Origin: Rusavskia elegans
Lineage: Eukaryota; Ascomycota; Lecanoromycetes; Teloschistales; Teloschistaceae
Assembly (NCBI GenBank): GCA_011316305.1
Contig: SAUG01000021.1
Span: 728,561 to 792,560, forward strand
Reading direction: 5' to 3'
DNA length: 64,000 bases
Position 1 is the first letter of the stretch. Each line of letters starts with the position of its first letter. A program made the position numbers and the translations under genes. Below the pieces are notes generated by a model. That model was not told the DNA's origin. It saw only the letters and a list, made by a program, of their open reading frames with translations, and made no database searches. Positions 1-8,915 of this stretch are shown here, piece after piece.

Positions 1-1093
1 AATCGGGTCGGCTTGTCGTTGGAATAGCTGGCGGGAATCTAGAATTTAGGTGTATGCATGTGTTTGAGAGGAGGCCTATGTCGAGAGCAAGTCAAGCGTA
101 CCCTTCGCCAGAAACTCTCAATGTCTAGTAGTGCTCCCTGCTATTGAGCAACAGATAGCCCAGCGTGACAGATCAGAAACGAATGATGGAGTTATATCAA
201 GTACGAGAATAAGAAGCAATATGTCAACCTTGGAAAAGCTGCAGATGAAACGCGTCTCTCACCTGAGATCCGAAGAGCTGCAGGTTCTTAATTATCGTAA
301 TCTAGCAAGTGGAGTTCTAGAGTCCTGCTGAAGGGCATGACTTCGTTGAATACACGTAGCTGGGAAGAGAGTCAGTGATGAAAATGCAAGGCAGCGTTCT
401 TGCCAGTCAAGCTCGTATTCGTGTTTTGGTGATGCAGCCCTAGCCGTAAGCGTGTACTGTTGTTGTAAGGGTGTAGAAGGCTTCTTGTACATATAATACG
501 TGTAATCTGCGTAAAAGGCGGAAATAATTTTCTTGGATAGGACTCTAGAAACGGTGTTATCTGGATACTCTAGTCTGTTAATTTTAAATGATTTGGACCA
601 TGCGTTGTTGTATAAGTATTTTTTAAAAATGGGTGGTGACTGTTTAGGGGGGGGCCCCCAAGGCACGCTTGCAATTGACTTTCCGAAAACTCTGTTGTAC
701 ACCTTGGCAGGTCACAGAGGCAGCAGTAGGCAGGTTCATTATACTCCACGTAGAAGCACGGCTGCTCCTGGAAGAATGCCCCATACGTCCTCGCTGGAAG
801 TCGATGAAGTCGATTAATCCGAAACATCCAGCTTTTCTCAATAGACCGGTGCAGCAGTACGACGGAAAACATGGACTCCGCACAACTTGTCTAGCCGGTT
901 GTGAATCATCGTTGACCAAGAGAGCAAACCAGTGTCTTGCAAAATTAACAACCGTTCTGGCACGGAAGGATACCAATTCGTTTTAGAAGACGAAAAGCGA
1001 TGTCACCGGGCATTTAGGAAAATTGTTCCATTGGAATCGGATTTCTTCCGAACAAGCAAGTGCATACATGAATATACAGGACCAGTTATCAGC
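1..1093. other. Intergenic, no gene seen
   Basis: I see only short open frames without recognisable motifs, consistent splice structure or a plausible start. A G-run followed by a C-run lies near 647-660. This is probably the promoter-distal flank of the small gene at 1094-1597, which is read leftwards, so it would contain that gene's 3' untranslated region. Confidence 0.4.
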
Positions 1094-1597
1094 CTACATG
1101 AGAGAAGCTCCGACGCTGTTCATGTTGTCGAAGAAACAGGAACCAGTCCCTTTCGCAGCCTGGATAGGTAAGGTGACCGTAAGTCTTCCATCTCCTACAA
1201 TGCCCTCGTACCCTTGCCTACCGAACCCTTCAACGATCCGGAAGACACTCTTGAAAGTGGCCGTGCCTTCTTCATCTGTAGAGCTAGTGCCGGTACCTTC
1301 AATGCGGAAGTTATCCGTCAGATTTCGAAGTCGATCTGCGTGTTCCAAATCGTCGAGATCATCGGGTCTTGTACAAACAATGGCATCATAGGTGAAAGGC
1401 GATGTCTTGCTAGAGGATTCGATGCCGATCATAAGGATTTTTTCTTGGGCACCAGCAAATCTGGAAAGAAAGTAGCAGCCACGGAAATCGGGATCTGGGT
1501 GGTTGTCGTGCTTCGCATAGAATATCTCCCAAGGGGCGGACGCTGTGGTGACAACGGGTTCTGCAATAGACTGTGGGCTTTGCTCTGGTTGGGACAT
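1094..1597 (-). CDS. Small beta-rich hypothetical protein, paralogue A of a tandem pair
   Basis: Uninterrupted frame of 167 residues starting with ATG at 1597. I do not recognise the family with certainty. The central and C-terminal parts align by eye with the neighbour at 2058-2519: both have SPFTY about 70 residues in, an [NQ]F[RK]IEG.G strand, an STF/SVF[KR]I stretch, then G..G.Y.G..G.G.L.VT and the terminal N..VG.SLM. The repeated Gly-rich strands recall small beta-barrels of the allene-oxide-cyclase/DUF3224 type, which is inference only. No signal peptide or membrane segment is visible. Both genes point the same way with about 460 bases between them, which suggests a local duplication. 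Paralogue A has a longer N-terminus rich in Ser, Pro and Glu. Confidence 0.6.
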   Translation of the reverse strand: MSQPEQSPQSIAEPVVTTASAPWEIFYAKHDNHPDPDFRGCYFLSRFAGAQEKILMIGIESSSKTSPFTYDAIVCTRPDDLDDLEHADRLRNLTDNFRIEGTGTSSTDEEGTATFKSVFRIVEGFGRQGYEGIVGDGRLTVTLPIQAAKGTGSCFFDNMNSVGASLM

Positions 1598-2057
1598 CGT
1601 GAGCCGATGGTGTTGTACTCATGTCACGAGTGCTGAGAGTTCAATTGGTGATTGAAGGTGGTCGATAGACGATGAGTTAGATTGCAGGTTTTGTTACATG
1701 CCAGTGGTGTCAAGAAGGGTAGTGGAAGACCGTTCAGCGACCTTTTATACCACTCCGGCACGCTAGTCATTACGCTGTACGAAGGGAACGGAGTCATTTT
1801 ATACTCGGAGTCACCGAGAGGAAAGACTGCAAATATTGAGGCGTATATGAAGAACGGTGTATATGCTAGTCTTTTGAACAGACCCAATATAAAAGTAGTG
1901 ATATGGTGAAGGAGCTGCACTCCACATTGTGGTTTTATGTAAGCTAACAATATGGTGGGGAAAAATCGCCTCCGGCAGTTTCTGGCATTATAGGAGAGCA
2001 GGATATATATTCCCGAAAAGCAAGCGCATGCATACATAATCAGGACCAACCATCAGC

Positions 2058-2519
2058 CTACATAAGTGAATCTCCCACGTTGTTAATGTTTCTGAACACA
2101 CAGTTGCCGTAGACCTTTGGGCTTCGAACTCGAGTGGTTACGATGAGCTTCCCTCCACCACTGATTCCACTGTACAACCCCTTCCCAGACCCAGCGATGA
2201 TCTTGAATGTACTTTCACGTTCCGTATTGTCACTTTCGTCGACGATGATGCCTTCGCCCTCGATCTTAAACTGAGAGGCCTCTTCTGACTGAGGCCTTGG
2301 TTCGACCAGCCATGGTTGTACGGTGCCGTTGTAGGTGAAAGGCGAACCCTGTCCAGAATATCTGAGCTCCACAGTTAGCCCTTTGAAGACTGGGCCATCA
2401 CAAAGCACGTATTCGGCACCGATATTGGGATGCGGATTTTTGGATTTCCAGTGGTGTCCAGCAACGTCCCAATATCCTTTGGAGCTCTTCGGAGGAGGGA
2501 TCTGCATTCTCAGGCCCAT
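2058..2519 (-). CDS. Small beta-rich hypothetical protein, paralogue B of a tandem pair
   Basis: Frame of 153 residues. The frame is open a little further upstream but the first ATG is at 2519, and a second ATG in frame is at 2507. It is homologous to the neighbour at 1094-1597 by shared motifs: SPFTY, an F.IEG.G strand, STFKI, the Gly-rich G.YSG..GGGKL, and the end NVGDSLM. The N-terminus differs and carries a Trp/His/Pro-rich stretch (GYWDVAGHHW). No catalytic motif is obvious. A fungus-specific family is likely; function unknown. An upstream exon cannot be excluded because the 5' side has no clear promoter mark. Confidence 0.55.
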   Translation of the reverse strand: MGLRMQIPPPKSSKGYWDVAGHHWKSKNPHPNIGAEYVLCDGPVFKGLTVELRYSGQGSPFTYNGTVQPWLVEPRPQSEEASQFKIEGEGIIVDESDNTERESTFKIIAGSGKGLYSGISGGGKLIVTTRVRSPKVYGNCVFRNINNVGDSLM

Positions 2520-4352
2520 TATCTGTGAACGGTGTTGCACTGATGCAGCGAGTGCAGAAGCCGAGACTGTGATGGATGTTGGCAGGAAAAGGAATGGATA
2601 AAACAGCAGATTGCGGAATTTGGTAGTTATTCTTGGTGTCGAAGAAGACGGTTGAAGACATTCAATCTATAATTTTCGAGCGAAAGCAGTACGGTAGTCG
2701 CCATTGTAAAGAGTGAAATGACACATCAAAGAAGATACGTGTGGAAGCATCTGATACTCCATTCCACTAGCGAAAAGACTCTGCGATATATCGAGGCAAA
2801 GATGAAGGATGGTAATAGTCAATATTCTCCATGCTCAAAGAGTCCATCATTTGTACAGCAACACTGTGCGAAATGAGTTGGTCTACTGGATTACCTGTTT
2901 ACAAGGTCTTCACTACTGAAGGAATTTGTAAGTCAGCTTCTGGAACGCTTGGTGAAGACTGTGGCCTCTGGGTAACGAGATGGACCACAACTTCGCGTGA
3001 CGACCAGTAGGAAATCGTTCCATCAGTGAGTGCTTGTACCCTCTAATGCAAACAAATGGAAGCCCAAGGTCTATACGTCCTTGCACCGCGAATTATAAAC
3101 GTCTTACTGCGTGGACGTCGTTGTCGAGATGAGCTGTCGTCGTCAGCAGTGGCTCATCAGCTAGGGCGAGAGAAGCCGAGATGCCGCTCATGCGCGGGCA
3201 AGTGATGGGCCAACTATGTACAAGCGCCGATAAGAAATTGCGATAAGAAACCACGCTATTACTCAAGATCTACAAAAGCCAACAGGGGTCAAAACGTGGG
3301 GAAACTTCAAACAAAGCAAGATTTGAACATGAGATGGAAGGGTGTGCTCATCCTGTGCGACCGGATGCGGGGAAAGGCTGTCAAGCAGGGCTCTAGACAT
3401 CCATCTGATCTGGCACATCTATGCTCAATGGCGTTACCTCTGAACTATACCGGTGGTGCCGGCTCTGGCCAGGCATCCAGAGCGCTGCCTGGGCAAGCAT
3501 AGGCTACGTGTCGTGAGATATGGATGGTGGCTGAATCCTTATCGGGAGGCTTGGTGGGGAGCCTTCCTGATTTCAGCGATATCAAAATCGACTCCGTGAC
3601 AAGGTGCAGGCAGACAAAGAAAGCAAGATCCGGCGGTGAAAGGAAAGATCGATGCAGGTGCCTGCAGCGAGCTGGAGCTCCTGACGGCATCACGAAGAAA
3701 CAATCGGGGAGATCTGCGGCATCCATCTGGTAGAGAAACGTGTGCCCCGCCCGATGTGGAAAGAGAGCACACTGTGCAACGCTGCCAAGAGAAAGCGTGC
3801 GGAAACGGAGTTGAATAATGGGGTAGGGTAAGCAGATAGTAACCATTGGATTTAAAGCCCGTATCATTCCACCTTGCACGTTCCTGGCAGATCTATTCCT
3901 GCTTCCATACATCCGTAAAGGCCAGATGGTCGCGTGGCGACAGCCGCATCGAAAGGGAGCAAGGAAGAGTGTCGTGATGGTCCCGTAAAGTAATCGTGAG
4001 CATCGTAACATTGACCAATCGTAAGCCGGCTCAACAATCAAGGGATATTTTTGGATGTAGGCAAATCGCCGGCTGGAATTACTAGCAGATCCCCAGATAC
4101 CTTACGCCCGTCATTGTCCCACGCTTGGCTGTCCAGGACACCTTATAATCTTCAGGAGCTCCCACATCAAGTGCTTTACTCCTGCTCCACAATAATCAAG
4201 CTCCACTTTATTAACTTTCTTCATCCTTCTCCATCCTTCTCCGCCAACTTCTCCATTCCATCTCCAGTCCTCGTCGACACCTTTCCAAGTCCACATTTCT
4301 ATCAGACAGCTCGATACCAACCCCATCCATTACAATCATCACACCCCTCATC
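2520..4352. other. Intergenic; promoter region of glutamine synthetase
   Basis: No convincing gene. The frames here lack codon bias and motifs. The last 150 bases before the glutamine synthetase ATG are pyrimidine-rich (repeated CTTCTCCAT-like units near 4215-4265), as is common around fungal transcription starts. Confidence 0.45.
3229..3247 (+). promoter_or_regulatory. Two GATAAG motifs, possible nitrogen-regulator sites
   Basis: GATAAG occurs at 3229-3234 and again at 3242-3247, 13 bases apart. GATAAG fits the HGATAR consensus of AreA/NIT2-type GATA factors, which are known to control glutamine synthetase in ascomycetes, and paired sites are favoured. The distance of about 1.1 kb to the glutamine synthetase ATG is long, so the assignment is inference. 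Confidence 0.25.
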
Positions 4353-5937
4353 ATGGTGAGCAAGGTTGGACCTAACGCAATAGGAATCGTGGAAGCTGAC
4401 TGTTGTGTCAAGGCCGCAACTTCTTCGACTGTCTCCAATACGGAGAATGTGAGCTTCCACACCCCGAACTCCATGAGAACCCACGGCTGACGGTCGCTAC
4501 CAGCTCATGAAGTACATGAAGCTCGATCAGAGGGGTTCTGTCCTAGCCGAATACATCTGGATCGATGGTTCCAACGGTGTCAGAACAAAAACCAAGGTTC
4601 GTACAATGCGCAATCCCGTCAATTGCCAGGAAGGCAATTCCGTTTGTGCTGCACAAACCTTCATCCGGCTTTGCCTCCTCTGACTGCGCCTGCTTCTGGC
4701 AAGCCCTTGTCGGGAACCTGCGAAAACCACCCTTGAACATGCAGCCTCCCATCTCCCTCGCTTAGCGATTCGCTCTCTTAGCGTCGCAAGAAGGGAACCT
4801 CGGGTTGCAACAGCAAGCTAATTATATCCTTCGCTTCTTCACAGACCCTATCAAAACCCGTCAAGGACTACAAGGAACTACCTGAATGGAACTTCGATGG
4901 TTCGTCCACCGGCCAAGCCTCCAGCGAGAACTCCGATGTCTACATTCGCCCCTGCGCCATCTTCCCCGATCCTTTCCGTGGTGGCGACAACATCCTGGTT
5001 ATGACCGAAACCTGGGATCCGGATGGAAGCCCCAACAAATTCAATTATCGCCATGAATGTGAGCGGCTGATGGAAGCCCATGCCAAACATGAGCCCTGGT
5101 TTGGTCTGGAGCAAGAATACACTATACTCGACGCAGATGGATGGCCATACGGCTGGCCCAAGGGCGGATACCCAGCTCCTCAGGGACCATACTACTGCGG
5201 TGTCGGCACGGGCAAGGTCTTCTGTCGAGACATTGTCGAGGCCCATTACAAGGCATGCCTGTACGCTGGCCTGCAGATCTCTGGTATCAACGCCGAGGTG
5301 ATGCCATCTCAGTGGGAATTCCAGATCGGTCCTTGCGAGGGCATCGCACGTGAGCTGTCCTGTCAGTACACTGTGAGATCTATAATACTGATGATTCTGC
5401 ACAGTGGGAGATCATCTCTGGGTGGCTCGCTACCTCCTCTACCGCGTTGCCGAAGAATTCGGTGCCAAGATCACTATAGAGCCCAAACCCATCAAAGGAG
5501 ATTGGAACGGAACCGGTCTGCACACCAATGTCTCAACCGCCGAGATGCGGAAAGAGAAGGGCATGAAGGCGATTGAAGAAGCATGCAAGAAGTTAGGGGA
5601 GCGCCACGAGGAGCACATTCTCGTCTACGGAGAAGGCAATGCGGAGCGAATGACGGGCGAGCACGAAACCGCCTCGATTGACAAGTTCAGCTACGGGGTT
5701 GCCGACCGTGGTGCCAGTATTCGCATACCTCGTCAATGTGCCCAGGAGGGCAAGGGATACCTGGAAGACCGAAGACCGGCGAGTAACGCGTGTCCGTATC
5801 GTATTACCGGTATCATCATGGAGACGGTAAGCACAACCTACCTCTTCGCTTGCAGACGTCAAGCAGCATTTTCTGACACGTTTCGACAGATCTTTGGCGG
5901 TATGGAGGGCTTGGATCTCAGTAAAGCTGAGAAATAA
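4353..5937 (+). CDS. glnA: Glutamine synthetase (eukaryotic type II)
   Basis: Cytosolic ATP-dependent ligation of ammonium to glutamate. Six exons join to 368 residues: 4353-4355, 4413-4448, 4504-4596, 4845-5349, 5405-5826, 5890-5937. The first exon is the ATG alone; the intron starts GTGAGC and ends after a GCTGAC branch-like site. Joined N-terminus reads [13 protein letters not shown] followed by [13 protein letters not shown]. Family motifs visible: beta-grasp [18 protein letters not shown], catalytic FGLEQEYT, the GxxxxxxGxH-type stretch WNGTGLHTN, and the NRxxSIRIP-type loop near the end (here DRGASIRIP). Length matches fungal enzymes (about 355-370). The last intron (63 bases) has no stop and stays in frame, so retention would add 21 residues near the C-terminus. 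The residues after TGIIMET are LDLSKAEK. Very sure of identity; exon 1 is supported by phase and reading only. Confidence 0.96.
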
Positions 5938-6599
5938 TCAGAAAAATTGCTCTGGTGCAGGGATAATGGGATGGCTTATGAAATTGGACCTTGGCTCTAC
6001 AAGACGCTTAGACGGGCGAACATGATTCTTATTGCTGGGGCGTACGCTGAGATGAAGCTGCATCAGTATCCGGTTTGCTCTGTTTTGGTCACTAGAGGTG
6101 GTCTGGTCTTACATTGGCTTGTAGAGATAGTCGTTCAGGGATCTATATGGATTCCCTTCGTTAATTGTTCCTACATAATAGTCGACCGTGTCATCTGTAC
6201 GCCTCATCCACAGCTAACAGACTCAGGATGCAGGCGATTTAGTCCATGAAGAGCAGATCGTACTGATTGCACTTCTTAATGACTGACACTGCGATCAATA
6301 GAGTAGAATTGTATGCCTTCTTCCGTAGTGCAGTAGATCAGCTCGGAGTACGCTTGGAATTGCTGTGCGGAACGGAGCCGCTACATCTACCTCAAATCAA
6401 TGCTCGAATACACCACAGTAATAAATTGTTTGGGCACGCTCACACGCTCAGTCAGCCTTTATACATTTTTCGTTTATATGTCGGTTAGCTTTGATGCGGG
6501 CGTTCCTGAATTTTCATGGAAACATGACTTGATACCACCCAAAACACACATTGTTCTAGCTTTGGTCTAGGAACGTTCGATCAATCGTACGCCTTCACC
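5938..6599. other. Intergenic between glutamine synthetase and MED1
   Basis: About 660 bases without a supportable gene. It must hold the 3' untranslated region of glutamine synthetase and the promoter of the Mediator gene, which are transcribed in the same direction. Confidence 0.5.
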
Positions 6600-8915
6600 A
6601 TGGCGACCCCGAATACCTCTCACTACAAGCCCGCACCAACCCCTCGTCCACCAAATTCAGCATCGGTCATGACTCCCGCCTCCTTCTCGGCTTCCTCCCC
6701 GGCCGCACCCCCTTCGACTCATTCCACGGGTGCCGGCCACCGCTCCCACCAATCTCCAGCGCACTTCTCCTCCTCATCTTCTTCCACCACAAGAGCAGGC
6801 AAATCACCTTTCAACCATCTACAGCAATCTCATTCACTGGCTTCCGCAGCGGGCGGGCAACCTATGTCACGCTCCGGGACCAATACCAGCTCGCCTCCGA
6901 CAATACCAAACATGGGCGCTTTCGTGGGTTTGAATGGGATGCTGATGAATGCTATTGAGGGCGGGAACTTCAAGACTGGATTGACGCCTGCTGGCGGAAT
7001 CGGCACGCCTGGGATGGATGGGGTCTCCCCGTTGCCGTCTCAGCCTGGGGCTGGAGAGGGGGTGGGAACGAGTGTGAATGGGTCTTTGGTGAGACAGCAA
7101 GTAAGGGATCAGGAAGAAGAGAGAAAGATCAGGTTGGAAAATATCGTGCGGTTGATTGGGCAGAGGTGGGGATATGTTTCCAGGGAAGGGGTGGAGAGGT
7201 GTGCGAGGAGGGTGGGGCTGGAATGCTTGTGGGAGGACGAATTGCCAGGGACGGACAGCAGGACGCTGAGTATTGCGGGCAATTCGGTCTTGGTGGACGT
7301 CACGTTTGTCGGTACGGTTGATGAGGTAGGGAGTGTGACTTTAGCATTCCCAGGGAGGGAGGACGGGGGATGGGGCAAGAGTGCTAAGGAAGGTGCGGAA
7401 GTGTTGCAGAAAGATTTGAAGGGCGAATATGAGAATGCCTCGGCCTACGTTGGTCTGGAGCCTTTTGTTGGGAACTTGCAACGACTGGGTAGCTTGGACC
7501 GACTGGGAACGGGGGAGGTGAACTGCTTCGATGCCGTCGATGGCATTGGAGGAGCGCTCAGAAAGATATGGGAGATGGAGACGACGAAGCGGAAAGAAGG
7601 GAAGGATGATGAGGTACAAGAAGGCATCGAAATTGATGTGATGTGCAGGGACAGCGGAAAGCCTACCATGCACGCTGGAGGTCGTTTGGGACTGGCGCTG
7701 CAGTATTGGATGGACAGAAGACACCTGACAAGTCGGAAACGCAAAGCCGACGAGATGGACGTTGATGGCGATGGGGAAAGGACGGTGTCTAAAAAACCAT
7801 CGACGTGGTCAGCAACCATCGAATGTCAATCTTCTTCCGTAGACATGTATCCCTCCATTCGCGTGTCCAGCAACTGGGTAGGCGAGGCACCGGGAAAACC
7901 GGCAGCAGATCAAGAAGACCTTTTCTCAAGCTCAAACAATGAAGTCTCGAACATCAACTGGCAAGACCCGCCTCCAACTTTCGCCAACATCGAACCTCCC
8001 GCTTCTGCCGCAATGGATCTCGGCGCTGATACAATACTCCACCAAAAGCCGCCGGACGTTCGCTTCATTGCCCGCTTCCATCCTCCTGTCTTAATGCCGT
8101 TGCAAACAGCCATCAATATCTTCAACTCGGTTGGGATTCAGGAAGCCATACAACCGACAACGTACGACTCGCTACTTTTGCCCAATAAGGATGGAACACC
8201 GTCTATTTCTTCGACGGAAAGGATGATAGAGAGGGATATCTACAGCCCAAGCAATGACGATGGCTTTAAGTGGACCAGTAGGCGACACAGGTACACACTC
8301 TTCACGGACTCTCAAGCCTACGCTCGGAACATCGAGGAGATCCCTTTTGCGCACCCAAAGCAGATCGTAGCGCTCCTTCCAGTGCTGAGGCAGTGGGCTT
8401 TCGTGTCAAGTGTCCTACGCCGCTGCTTTCAACGGCCCAAGCGAGGGGATGAGAAAGAGGAAATACCTAACGGAAACCCTACCTCGACGCCTGATAGTGA
8501 TTCGGACTCGGATTCGGACTCAGACTTGAATTCCGACTACGACATCCATACATTCCCTACCCACACTATAACCCACAACTTCAACACCCTCCTCCACCCC
8601 CAGCCTTCTTACTCGACATCAAAACCACCATTGGCAACACCAATTGACATCTCCCTCTCTCTTTCTGGACCCTCCCCACGTATCGACATCATCTTCCCCT
8701 ACAAAGGCGATCTAGCCAACATCTCTTTCAGCGTAGAAGCGAACGCAGAGATCGGTGATGTGAATATCCAACTCGGCCCCGGTTCAACGAATCATAATGA
8801 GAAGGTGGAAGGAGAGGAGTTTGAAGCGAAGTTGAAGAAGAGAAAGCAGGGGGTCAAGAGGGTTTTAGAGGTAAGTGAAGATATGGGGGTGTTGGTTCAG
8901 TGGATTGGGGGTTGA
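6600..8915 (+). CDS. Mediator of RNA polymerase II transcription subunit 1
   Basis: Intronless, 771 residues, ATG at 6600 in a good context (CACCATGGC). Residues 1-165 are a low-complexity Ser/Pro/Ala/Thr-rich tail. From about residue 170 the Med1 domain starts (KIRLENIVRLIGQRWGYVS, then a Cys/Leu-rich helix and a beta-rich TLSIAGNSVLVDVTF), extending to about residue 640 (EEIPFAHPKQI, LLPVLRQWAF). An acidic Ser-Asp repeat lies near residues 630-650 and a basic KLKKRKQGVKR stretch near the C-terminus. MED1 belongs to the middle module of Mediator and links regulators to RNA polymerase II in the nucleus. Length and layout suit the Pezizomycotina proteins. Assignment rests on recognised motifs, not on a search. 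Confidence 0.85.
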   Translation: MATPNTSHYKPAPTPRPPNSASVMTPASFSASSPAAPPSTHSTGAGHRSHQSPAHFSSSSSSTTRAGKSPFNHLQQSHSLASAAGGQPMSRSGTNTSSPPTIPNMGAFVGLNGMLMNAIEGGNFKTGLTPAGGIGTPGMDGVSPLPSQPGAGEGVGTSVNGSLVRQQVRDQEEERKIRLENIVRLIGQRWGYVSREGVERCARRVGLECLWEDELPGTDSRTLSIAGNSVLVDVTFVGTVDEVGSVTLAFPGREDGGWGKSAKEGAEVLQKDLKGEYENASAYVGLEPFVGNLQRLGSLDRLGTGEVNCFDAVDGIGGALRKIWEMETTKRKEGKDDEVQEGIEIDVMCRDSGKPTMHAGGRLGLALQYWMDRRHLTSRKRKADEMDVDGDGERTVSKKPSTWSATIECQSSSVDMYPSIRVSSNWVGEAPGKPAADQEDLFSSSNNEVSNINWQDPPPTFANIEPPASAAMDLGADTILHQKPPDVRFIARFHPPVLMPLQTAINIFNSVGIQEAIQPTTYDSLLLPNKDGTPSISSTERMIERDIYSPSNDDGFKWTSRRHRYTLFTDSQAYARNIEEIPFAHPKQIVALLPVLRQWAFVSSVLRRCFQRPKRGDEKEEIPNGNPTSTPDSDSDSDSDSDLNSDYDIHTFPTHTITHNFNTLLHPQPSYSTSKPPLATPIDISLSLSGPSPRIDIIFPYKGDLANISFSVEANAEIGDVNIQLGPGSTNHNEKVEGEEFEAKLKKRKQGVKRVLEVSEDMGVLVQWIGG

